From: an uncultured Roseburia sp.
GTDB taxonomy: Bacteria; Bacillota; Clostridia; Lachnospirales; Lachnospiraceae
NCBI GenBank assembly: GCA_910584215.1
Contig: CAJTYI010000108.1
Location: 1-8,077 of the forward strand
Direction of reading: 5' to 3'
Length of the DNA: 8,077 nt
The stretch's first letter is position 1. Each line of letters opens with the position of its first letter. The position numbers and the translations under genes were made by a program. The notes beneath the pieces were generated by a model. The model was not told the origin of the DNA, ran no database searches, and worked only from the letters and a program-made list of their open reading frames with translations. Shown here piece by piece: positions 1 through 5,565 of the stretch.

Positions 1-929
1 ACCTCGTTGCCGTCTAAATCAGTACCTTTGATAGCCGGAATGTCGGTCGGAGCAGGCATATACTCTAAAACAGCGTTAATTAATTTCTGTACGCCCTTGT
101 TTCTATACGCAGAACCACAACAAACAGGAATAGCGGTACACTCACAAGTCGCTCTTCTGAGGACTGCCTTCATCTGCTCTACCGTCGGCTCCTCGCCTTC
201 AAGGTACATCATCATCAAATCATCATCTAACTCGCTGATCTTTTCCACCAGTTCGGTGTGATAAAGCTCTGCGTCATCTTTCATATCTCCCAAATCATCG
301 GTAACGGTGATATCATCACCCTTATCGTCATTGTAGATATAGGCTTTCATCTCAAATAAATCAATGATTCCTTTGAAATCATCTTCCTTGCCAATCGGCA
401 GCTGAAGAATGATTGCATTTTTTCCAAGCCTTGTACGAATCTGATCAACAGCTCCGTAAAAGTTTGCGCCCAGGATATCCATTTTGTTAATAAATGCCAT
501 TCTGGGTACATTATATGTGTCGGCCTGACGCCACACATTTTCTGACTGTGGCTCTACACCACCCTTTGCACAGAATACACCGACAGCGCCATCCAATACG
601 CGCAGGGAACGCTCTACCTCTACAGTGAAGTCAACGTGACCTGGAGTATCGATGATGTTGATACGATGTTCCAAAGCGCCTGCCTTTGGCTTTGCAAACT
701 CTTCCAATGTCCAATGGCAAGTGGTAGCTGCCGACGTAATCGTGATACCTCTTTCCTGCTCCTGCTCCATCCAGTCCATGGTCGCAGTTCCCTCATGAGT
801 ATCACCAATCTTATAATTTACACCGGTATAATACAGGATACGCTCTGTCAATGTGGTCTTACCTGCATCGATATGCGCCATAATACCAATGTTTCTGGTT
901 CTCTCTAATGGATATTCTCTTCCAGCCAA
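1..929 (-). CDS. fusA: Elongation factor G, N-terminal part (runs off left edge)
   Basis: Translational GTPase that drives tRNA-mRNA translocation on the ribosome and, with ribosome recycling factor, takes part in recycling; cytoplasmic. Codons 1-309 are visible with no stop, out of roughly 690-705 in the family, so the window holds the GTPase (G) domain including the G' insert and ends about where domain II begins. Visible motifs: P-loop AHIDAGKT (residues 18-25), switch I RGITI (60-64), DTPGH (94-98, with the catalytic His at 98), NKMD (148-151), and the G5-like GSAY later on. The start is a TTG preceding AGREYPLERT; the AGGGAGG Shine-Dalgarno sequence lies 7 bases upstream and no ATG fits better. 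It follows rpsG by 53 bases with no terminator between them, as in the conserved str operon. The reading frame looks intact. Confidence 0.97.
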   Translation of the reverse strand, partial: MAGREYPLERTRNIGIMAHIDAGKTTLTERILYYTGVNYKIGDTHEGTATMDWMEQEQERGITITSAATTCHWTLEEFAKPKAGALEHRINIIDTPGHVDFTVEVERSLRVLDGAVGVFCAKGGVEPQSENVWRQADTYNVPRMAFINKMDILGANFYGAVDQIRTRLGKNAIILQLPIGKEDDFKGIIDLFEMKAYIYNDDKGDDITVTDDLGDMKDDAELYHTELVEKISELDDDLMMMYLEGEEPTVEQMKAVLRRATCECTAIPVCCGSAYRNKGVQKLINAVLEYMPAPTDIPAIKGTDLDGNE

Positions 930-936
930 GGTATTT

Positions 937-943
937 CCTCCCT
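937..943 (-). promoter_or_regulatory. Ribosome binding site of fusA
   Basis: AGGGAGG on the minus strand lies 7 bases before a TTG codon. This decides the TTG start of fusA, since the encoded AGREYPLERT is the conserved EF-G N-terminus and the first internal ATG (residue 17) would cut into the region just before the P-loop. Confidence 0.9.
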
Positions 944-982
944 AATATTTTAAAAACAACAATGCACGAAGCATCATGATTG

Positions 983-1453
983 TTAGAACCGATAATGCGC
1001 GAAAGCTTTGTTTGCCTCTGCCATTTTGTGCATCTCTTCTTTTCTCTTTACAGATGCTCCTGTATTATTGTAAGCATCCATAATTTCATTTGCGAGCTTC
1101 TCCTCCATGGTCTTTTCGCCTCTCTTGCGAGAAAACATTGTCAACCAGCGAAGCGCCAATGTCTGCCGGCGGTCAGGCCTAACCTCGATCGGCACCTGGT
1201 AAGTAGCGCCGCCGATACGTCTCGCCTTTACCTCGAGAACAGGCATTACATTATTCATAGCTCCCTCAAATACTTCAAGAGCGGGTTTCTCCAACTTATC
1301 CTCTACTCTTTTGAAAGCTCCGTATACAATCTTCTGCGCTACGCCTTTCTTACCGTCTAACATAATGTTATTGATAAGCTTGGTAACCACTTTATTATTG
1401 TACATAGGATCTGCTAATACATCTCTTTTCTGAGTATGTCCTTTACGTGGCAC
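983..1453 (-). CDS. rpsG: 30S ribosomal protein S7
   Basis: Primary assembly protein of the 30S head: it binds the 3' major domain of 16S rRNA near the E and P sites. From the chosen GTG start the product is 156 residues, the usual bacterial length. It carries the recognisable N-terminus PRKGHTQKRDVLADP, the central ARRIGGATYQVPIEVRPDRR segment, and a C-terminus ending in KAFAHYRF. A longer frame begins at an ATG at 1474, but that ATG sits just before and partly feeds into the Shine-Dalgarno sequence and would add seven non-conserved residues. It is the second gene of the str operon, 274 bases after rpsL and 53 before fusA. In E. coli S7 represses its own operon by binding the rpsL-rpsG spacer; whether that happens here is unknown, but the spacer is structured. 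Confidence 0.98.
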   Translation of the reverse strand: MPRKGHTQKRDVLADPMYNNKVVTKLINNIMLDGKKGVAQKIVYGAFKRVEDKLEKPALEVFEGAMNNVMPVLEVKARRIGGATYQVPIEVRPDRRQTLALRWLTMFSRKRGEKTMEEKLANEIMDAYNNTGASVKRKEEMHKMAEANKAFAHYRF

Positions 1454-1461
1454 GGTTCTTC

Positions 1462-1467
1462 CCTCCT
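1462..1467 (-). promoter_or_regulatory. Ribosome binding site of rpsG
   Basis: AGGAGG on the minus strand, 8 bases before the GTG at 1453. It overlaps the codons that would follow the upstream ATG at 1474, so it supports GTG as the true S7 start. Confidence 0.9.
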
Positions 1468-1482
1468 TAATCATAATTTACT

Positions 1483-1504
1483 ATGCAGACACTTCCGTCT
1501 GCAT
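1483..1504 (-). repeat. Inverted repeat before rpsG (8-bp arms)
   Basis: Arms ATGCAGAC (1483-1490) and GTCTGCAT (1497-1504) are perfect reverse complements around a 6-base loop (GGAAGT in the transcript). It would fold just upstream of the rpsG ribosome binding site. Confidence 0.75.
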
Positions 1505-1514
1505 TTACTGGACC

Positions 1515-1530
1515 CGGCGGTATTCCGCCG
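1515..1530 (-). repeat. GC-only inverted repeat (6-bp arms, 4-base loop)
   Basis: CGGCGG (1515-1520) pairs with CCGCCG (1525-1530) around a 4-base loop (AATA in the transcript). This is a short but very stable hairpin with no T-run after it. Confidence 0.7.
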
Positions 1531-1596
1531 ATTTTGCAGTATACGCCGCATCCGTGATCTTCATTTCGATTAATTCAACGGTACTCACAATGTGTA

Positions 1597-1618
1597 AGAC
1601 AATCACAATCTATTGTCT
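1597..1618 (-). repeat. Inverted repeat in rpsL-rpsG spacer (7-bp arms)
   Basis: AGACAAT (1597-1603) and ATTGTCT (1612-1618) are perfect complements with an 8-base loop. It abuts the next hairpin with a single base between them. Confidence 0.65.
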
Positions 1619-1619
1619 C

Positions 1620-1639
1620 GAAATGCCTGACGGCATTTC
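1620..1639 (-). repeat. Inverted repeat in rpsL-rpsG spacer (8-bp arms, 4-base loop)
   Basis: GAAATGCC (1620-1627) and GGCATTTC (1632-1639) are perfect complements around a 4-base loop. It is the most compact hairpin of the spacer, the first of the four to be transcribed, and lacks a terminator T-run on either side. Confidence 0.75.
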
Positions 1640-1727
1640 CCCTTTCGTGTTCGTGCGGAAATATATCTCATGTGAAATAATCCCAACACTGACCTAGAGT
1701 TCTGTTATGTGATACTATTGGTTCCTC

Positions 1728-2147
1728 TTACTTAGAAGCCTTTGGTCTCTTAGCGCCGTATTTGGAACGAGCCTGTTTCCTGTTTGCAACTCCGGCTGTA
1801 TCAAGTGTACCGCGGATGATATGATATCTGGTACCCGGTAAATCCTTAACACGTCCGCCACGAATCAGAACAACGCTATGCTCCTGCAAGTTATGTCCTT
1901 CACCCGGGATATAGCTTGTCACCTCGATACCGTTAGAAAGACGTACTCTGGCGATCTTTCTAAGAGCTGAGTTAGGTTTTTTCGGAGTAGCTGTCTTCAC
2001 TGCAGTGCAGACACCTCTCTTCTGCGGAGAGGAAGTATCTGTCGGTCTCTTCTGTAAAGAATTGTAACCTTTCTGAAGTGCAGGTGCTGTAGACTTCTTA
2101 ACAGATGTCTGACGTCCCTTTCTAACTAACTGGTTAAATGTTGGCAT
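1728..2147 (-). CDS. rpsL: 30S ribosomal protein S12
   Basis: Decoding-centre protein of the small ribosomal subunit. The product is 139 residues from MPTFNQLVRKGR to KRPKASK and includes the S12 hallmarks TPKKPNSALRK (54-64) and PGEGHNLQEHSVVLIRGG (81-98). It has 13 residues more than E. coli S12 before QKRGVC (42-47), as is usual in Gram-positive bacteria. The two lysines whose change gives streptomycin resistance in E. coli (K43 and K88 there, K56 and K101 here) are both present, so the wild-type sensitive form is expected. A GTG in frame at 2156 would extend the protein by three residues, but it lies in the Shine-Dalgarno sequence AGGAGGTG, so ATG at 2147 is the start. It is the first gene of the str operon, directly after its own strong promoter. 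Confidence 0.98.
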   Translation of the reverse strand: MPTFNQLVRKGRQTSVKKSTAPALQKGYNSLQKRPTDTSSPQKRGVCTAVKTATPKKPNSALRKIARVRLSNGIEVTSYIPGEGHNLQEHSVVLIRGGRVKDLPGTRYHIIRGTLDTAGVANRKQARSKYGAKRPKASK

Positions 2148-2155
2148 TATTTTCA

Positions 2156-2161
2156 CCTCCT
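2156..2161 (-). promoter_or_regulatory. Ribosome binding site of rpsL
   Basis: AGGAGG on the minus strand, 8 bases before the ATG at 2147. The apparent GTG start at 2156 overlaps this element and can be dismissed. Confidence 0.92.
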
Positions 2162-2173
2162 GTTAATATTATC

Positions 2174-2193
2174 GTGCATACCTATTTATGCAC
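2174..2193 (-). repeat. Inverted repeat at the predicted 5' end of the str mRNA
   Basis: Arms GTGCATA (2174-2180) and TATGCAC (2187-2193) pair perfectly around 6 bases. The -10 box ends at 2202, so transcription should start near 2195 and this hairpin would form almost at the first nucleotide. It could stabilise the mRNA 5' end, act as a leader binding site, or as DNA be an operator overlapping the start site. The sequence does not decide between these. Confidence 0.6.
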
Positions 2194-2201
2194 ACTAAGT
2201 C

Positions 2202-2230
2202 AGTATAATAACAAATTTCTGCTTTGTCAA
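2202..2230 (-). promoter_or_regulatory. Sigma-A type promoter of the str operon
   Basis: On the minus strand a consensus -35 box TTGACA (2230-2225) is followed by exactly 17 bases and TATACT (2207-2202), one mismatch from the TATAAT consensus. It points into rpsL with a leader of about 48 bases. The strength fits constitutive, growth-rate-type expression of ribosomal protein genes. Confidence 0.9.
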
Positions 2231-2233
2231 GAG

Positions 2234-2247
2234 TTTTCATATGAAAA
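2234..2247. repeat. 14-bp perfect palindrome upstream of the -35 box
   Basis: TTTTCATATGAAAA is its own reverse complement. It lies three bases upstream of the str -35 box and overlaps the T-run of the preceding terminator. It might be a protein-binding site or UP-element-like AT-rich DNA, or simply a by-product of an A-run and a T-run meeting. Confidence 0.5.
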
Positions 2248-2278
2248 ATAAGAGAGGCAACTGTCAGCCTCTCTTATT
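2244..2278 (-). terminator. Intrinsic terminator of the surface-protein operon
   Basis: A perfect 12-bp stem (2247-2258 with 2267-2278, arm AATAAGAGAGGC and its complement) encloses an 8-base loop and, on the minus strand, runs into five T residues (2248-2244). It lies 152 bases beyond the stop of the leucine-rich repeat gene and just before the str promoter. The 2279-2430 stretch between that stop and the stem holds no gene or clear motif and is best seen as 3' untranslated sequence. Confidence 0.88.
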
Positions 2279-2430
2279 ATTTCCATATTTTGTTAGAATA
2301 TACAAAACCTGTTTAAACTCGTACAGATGCACTCACCTATGCTGCACGGATGCCATCGGCTTATCTTTTCAAAAATTTTCGCCATATCTTGGGCAGGTCA
2401 TCCTCACGGCCTTGCCTCCTGCCGATCAAA

Positions 2431-4410
2431 TCATGCCACCCGTCTGCGAGCCGCCTCTTTACCGCGGCTGGTGAGAATCATATAGATTCCAAGCAAAAGT
2501 ACACCCAGGCAAAGAATATATTTTGCATTCAGTCCCTGACCCGTTGTCGGCGTGTCATCCTTGATATGAGCGTTTAGAATCATCATCTCATTTTCGGTAG
2601 CCGCAAGTCCTTCCACCACGATCACATAATCGGAAGCATGTGTAAACTTGAAGCTGATATCGCCGTTATCTTTGATCATGTTCGAATCAACATATTCCAT
2701 CTTATTATCTTCTTTATTATAATAATAAAGCGTGCCGTCATGTCCCGCTGTCGAGCGCCCCAGATTTACCTTGAGTGTAGCTGTAAAACCAAATACTCCG
2801 CTGCCGCTCAAGACCATCTGAATCGAACAGTTGCCATCCGCGACCTCGTCCTGCAAGGTTGTCGGTACATTGCCATTGCCCAAAACAACGCCAAAATCAG
2901 TGTCTTTAACCAATGAGGCCGTGATATCATCACCGTTCAGACTCCAGGTAATGCCGTTTCCCATGTCAAGCACTACGGCAAGCTTCTTCTGAAATACCGT
3001 ATTTAAAATCTCCTTTGGCACCAATGTAGCGCCGTTCATAATAATATGAAGATCGTCACTGTCATCATAGTCCGAGATCGAACTTAAAATCTTATCCCAG
3101 CCTGAAATTTCTTTACTGCCCGCAATGTATGGGATTCCCGTAGTGTATGTCTTCGCCGGCTTCGTCGTGCCACTCGAGGTACCGGAGGAGCTGCCTCCGC
3201 TGCCACGATAACCCGAACCTCCGGACGGCTGCTGTGTAGAGGGAGCCTGTGTCTCTTGCGGGGTCGGCGGAGTCGGCGTCGGCGGGGTTGGTGTCGGTGG
3301 AGTCGGCGTCGGCGCGGTCTCCGTCGGCGGCGTCTCCGTCGGTTTCGTTGGTGTCTCTGTCGGTTTCGTCGGCTTTTCTGTCGGCTCCGTCGGCTTTTCT
3401 GTCGGCGTTGGCGGGTTCTCCGTATCTGGTGCCGGCGGTGTCTCCGTCGGCGGCGGGGTCGGTTCACCGCCCTCAACAGTGACAATCTCGCCATACTCCT
3501 GTTTTAAACTGCCGCTGACGGGGGACGCTGCCGGTACAATGATAGAATGTACCGTAAATGCCTGCGGTTCAAACACCGTGACAGCAGCGGTCAAAACCAA
3601 TGTCTGAATCTCACTTCCCGTCAAACCGTTTAGTTTGACGGTAGTCAATCCTCCCGGAAACGTGAGCGTTCCAAGCTTGCAGCCATAGAATGCATTTGTT
3701 TCTATCGACTGCACATTATCGTGTAAAGAAATACTCGTCTTTCCCTGCGGGCAGCGCACAAGCGCCACTCCGCCTGTCGTATAGAGTGCTCCATCATGTG
3801 TCATATAAAAAGGGTTGCCGGTGGCATCAATCGCTGTCATCTGCGTACAACCGTCAAACGCATTTGACGCGATAGCACTGGTCGCAGGCGGTATCACAAT
3901 CGCCGAGATCGACTCACAGTTTTTAAATGCCTCTGAACCTATGGAAGTCATACCAGCGGATATCGATACACTGCTAAGCCCGCGACATTCCGCAAATGTA
4001 TTGTCCCCGATTCCTGCATTTGTCTCCCAGCTTACACTGCCAAGACTGGTACAGCCGTTAAACGCGCCCGGTCCTACGGAAGCAACCGTAGACGGAACTG
4101 TCACACTTGAGAGCGCCGTACAGTTGGCAAACGCATATGCCCCTATACTGGTAACACTCGCCGGAATGGAGACAGAAGTGATTGTTTTTCCCTGAAACGC
4201 GGAATCACCGATTGCAACGATACCGTCAGGTATCACGATAGCATTCTCCGCGCCCACATAATCCTTAATCACGTTATCCTCTATAAAAAAGCCGCTGCTT
4301 TCCTCAGATGCCACGCCGGATTCTCCCGGATAGATCATAACGATCAGCATCGCAATAACGAGAACAAGCCCAACTCTTCTTTTGATTCGATTTTTCATAC
4401 CCGTATCCAT
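2431..4410 (-). CDS. BspA-type leucine-rich repeat surface protein with sortase sorting signal
   Basis: Secreted, wall-anchored protein of 659 residues, probably for adhesion or ligand binding; no partner can be named. In order: signal peptide (basic NRIKRR then hydrophobic residues to about 27); BspA/LRR_5-type repeats, roughly 45-290, with the recurring pattern IxSIGxxAFxxCxxLxxVxIP; Pro/Thr-rich spacer, 316-390; Gly/Ser stretch, 397-415; a globular domain, about 421-602, ending near FTHASDYVIVVEG; then TPTTG (620-624), a membrane segment (about 630-647) and a tail with ARRR. The globular domain resembles one I have seen at the C-termini of other Lachnospiraceae surface proteins; its function is unknown. 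It follows the sortase gene by 12 bases, so it is the likely sortase substrate. Start: GGAAAGG lies immediately before this ATG; the ATG at 4398 (MKNRIKRR) gives an equally good signal peptide and cannot be excluded. Confidence 0.92.
   Translation of the reverse strand: MDTGMKNRIKRRVGLVLVIAMLIVMIYPGESGVASEESSGFFIEDNVIKDYVGAENAIVIPDGIVAIGDSAFQGKTITSVSIPASVTSIGAYAFANCTALSSVTVPSTVASVGPGAFNGCTSLGSVSWETNAGIGDNTFAECRGLSSVSISAGMTSIGSEAFKNCESISAIVIPPATSAIASNAFDGCTQMTAIDATGNPFYMTHDGALYTTGGVALVRCPQGKTSISLHDNVQSIETNAFYGCKLGTLTFPGGLTTVKLNGLTGSEIQTLVLTAAVTVFEPQAFTVHSIIVPAASPVSGSLKQEYGEIVTVEGGEPTPPPTETPPAPDTENPPTPTEKPTEPTEKPTKPTETPTKPTETPPTETAPTPTPPTPTPPTPTPPTPQETQAPSTQQPSGGSGYRGSGGSSSGTSSGTTKPAKTYTTGIPYIAGSKEISGWDKILSSISDYDDSDDLHIIMNGATLVPKEILNTVFQKKLAVVLDMGNGITWSLNGDDITASLVKDTDFGVVLGNGNVPTTLQDEVADGNCSIQMVLSGSGVFGFTATLKVNLGRSTAGHDGTLYYYNKEDNKMEYVDSNMIKDNGDISFKFTHASDYVIVVEGLAATENEMMILNAHIKDDTPTTGQGLNAKYILCLGVLLLGIYMILTSRGKEAARRRVA
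2434..2553 (-). other. Cell-wall sorting signal (TPTTG, membrane segment, basic tail)
   Basis: The last 40 codons of the leucine-rich repeat gene encode TPTTG followed by Q, then a hydrophobic stretch KYILCLGVLLLGIYMIL, then a tail containing ARRR. This is the three-part layout of a sortase substrate. The first motif residue is Thr instead of Leu. In C. difficile, SrtB accepts (S/P)PxTG, so a PxTG core fits a clostridial class B enzyme. Assignment to the neighbouring sortase is inference. Confidence 0.8.
3238..3465 (-). repeat. Coding low-complexity repeat (Pro/Thr spacer)
   Basis: The DNA is a run of imperfect short units encoding PTEKP, PTETP and PTPTP. It makes the extended, wall-spanning stalk between the leucine-rich repeats and the C-terminal domain. 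The unit structure makes it prone to length change between strains, and it also creates spurious Arg-rich and Ser-rich open frames on the other frames and strand. Confidence 0.85.
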
Positions 4411-4422
4411 ACCTTTCCAAGC

Positions 4423-5538
4423 TTACTGTATCTTTTTTGCCACCAGAAACAGCCTACCATCTTCAGTATAATTATTACAGGTGGATAATGTCAAGAGGTC
4501 ATCTTCATAATTTGGAAGTTCTTCTGACATAAAGACCGATAACTCCCTGATATTGTCTAAAAATGCTTGATATTCCTCCGGTGTGTTCGCCTGTATAAAA
4601 TTATAGTAGCGAAAAATATTTTCGTCTCTATAATGTACTTCCCCTAAGCATACTGCAAAAATCTCGTAGACGCCTTTCTCATATATTGTATCAAAAATAA
4701 TCTGTTTGTGGGACAAAAAAAAGTCTTCCTGCAAATATTTTTTTAAATCACCGAACATCTGTCCGCTTTTCATATTGTGGCCGTATAGAATCAGGTTCGT
4801 GCTGCGATCCGCTATGTGGCAGCGCGGGTCCATGAAAAGCGTTCCGTTAATATCTTCCTCCCCGTTAAAATTGTGGTTCAAATAAAAATCACTGCCGTCT
4901 CTGGTCCAAACGATCGGATTGTCGATCTTTGTACCCTCGATGGTAATCCATCCGGCAAAATTGGGATTTTGCTGTAAGATCGAAGTAAATTCCATCAAGA
5001 TAGACTTTTGTTCCGGCTGCAGTACTCCCTCGTCGGTATATACATCCTGGGCGGCAGCCGCAAGCTCCGGCGCATCCTGTAAAAAAAATGAATCGTTGCT
5101 GACCATTTCAACCGTCTGCTGCGGAGAATCCCTCAGTTCCTTTAGATAGTCGTTGACCTGATTGCCTCTGCGGTTCGTGTAATCAGACCAAAAATACCAC
5201 ACAAAACAGGCAATCGCGGCAAGCAAACACACTGCGCCGAGTATCTGCTTGCTGTAATCCGCTTTTGCCGGTATTTGCGTGATCTCTTGTTCATCCATGA
5301 TTGTCTGCGTACTGTCTGCGACAATATCTGCAATATCAATGAAAAACTGTCTTCCTATTTTGCTGTAAAACCGTATCTTTTTGGCACGTATATTCTGATA
5401 CAGACGAAGTGCCGTGTCGGGGTCATAAATATCGACAGAGTGTGTAATCTTATCAATCTTTTTTACATCGGCCATTCCACGGGCATACTCTTCATATGAG
5501 TCAAATTCAAACTTTCCTATCTTATACCTTCTTGCCAT
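4423..5538 (-). CDS. Class B sortase with extra N-terminal cytoplasmic domain
   Basis: Membrane-anchored transpeptidase that cleaves a C-terminal sorting motif and links the protein to the cell wall or another acceptor. The protein has 371 residues. The catalytic part starts near 185 (NPNFAGWITIEGTKIDNPIV, 191-210), with catalytic His254 in LILYGHN, Cys354 in TLSTC, and Arg362 in the DGRLFLVAK strand; this His-Cys-Arg set and the long helical insert between His and Cys match class B. A single membrane segment lies at about 99-117. About 95 residues precede it, mostly charged (KIGKFEFDSYEEYARGMADV...), far more than the short N-terminus of a typical sortase; a basic run NRR follows the segment. 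Upstream GGAAAGG lies 17 bases from the ATG, so the ribosome binding site is weak or translation is coupled to the preceding gene, whose stop is 27 bases away. The downstream gene is its probable substrate. Confidence 0.95.
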   Translation of the reverse strand: MARRYKIGKFEFDSYEEYARGMADVKKIDKITHSVDIYDPDTALRLYQNIRAKKIRFYSKIGRQFFIDIADIVADSTQTIMDEQEITQIPAKADYSKQILGAVCLLAAIACFVWYFWSDYTNRRGNQVNDYLKELRDSPQQTVEMVSNDSFFLQDAPELAAAAQDVYTDEGVLQPEQKSILMEFTSILQQNPNFAGWITIEGTKIDNPIVWTRDGSDFYLNHNFNGEEDINGTLFMDPRCHIADRSTNLILYGHNMKSGQMFGDLKKYLQEDFFLSHKQIIFDTIYEKGVYEIFAVCLGEVHYRDENIFRYYNFIQANTPEEYQAFLDNIRELSVFMSEELPNYEDDLLTLSTCNNYTEDGRLFLVAKKIQ

Positions 5539-5565
5539 ACTTGAATACGATGTTCCCTTTCCTGC

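Larger units (their letters stand above)
1454..1727 (-). other. Long structured rpsL-rpsG spacer, possible regulatory RNA
   Basis: This 274-base stretch has no credible gene. Read on the minus strand it contains four perfect inverted repeats, at 1639-1620, 1618-1597, 1530-1515 and 1504-1483; the first two are one base apart and the last ends 15 bases before the rpsG Shine-Dalgarno sequence. None is followed by a T-run, so they are not intrinsic terminators, and I found no convincing promoter. In E. coli the equivalent spacer is the S7 translational operator; a similar role here is inference. The part nearest rpsL (about 1640-1727) shows nothing I recognise. Confidence 0.55.

Noticed and set aside
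980..1360. A 126-codon plus-strand open frame
   Set aside because: It is antisense to rpsG, whose full 156-residue S7 product is unmistakable.
1615..1645. A tiny open frame (ATG to TAG, eight codons) in the rpsL-rpsG spacer preceded by AGGGG
   Set aside because: The purine run is only about two bases from the ATG, too close to work as a ribosome binding site, and the codons fall inside the hairpin arms.
1640..1727. A possible internal promoter for rpsG (TTGGGA and TATATT or TATTTC on the minus strand)
   Set aside because: The boxes match consensus poorly, or the spacing is 15 bases. It is not strong enough to call next to the near-perfect promoter before rpsL.
2241..2577. Short plus-strand open frames starting around 2241 and 2350
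   Set aside because: They overlap the terminator, untranslated region and the end of the leucine-rich repeat gene. They have no Shine-Dalgarno sequence and unconvincing composition.
3238..3480. Repetitive GTCGGCGG-like DNA as a possible CRISPR or mobile repeat
   Set aside because: Units are short, without spacers, in phase with codons, and encode a Pro/Thr stalk. There are no terminal inverted repeats or transposase.
3084..3507. Arg-rich and Ser-rich open frames on both strands across the Pro/Thr spacer
   Set aside because: They are shifted or reverse readings of the short repeats encoding the spacer. The frame that continues from signal peptide to sorting signal is clearly the real one.
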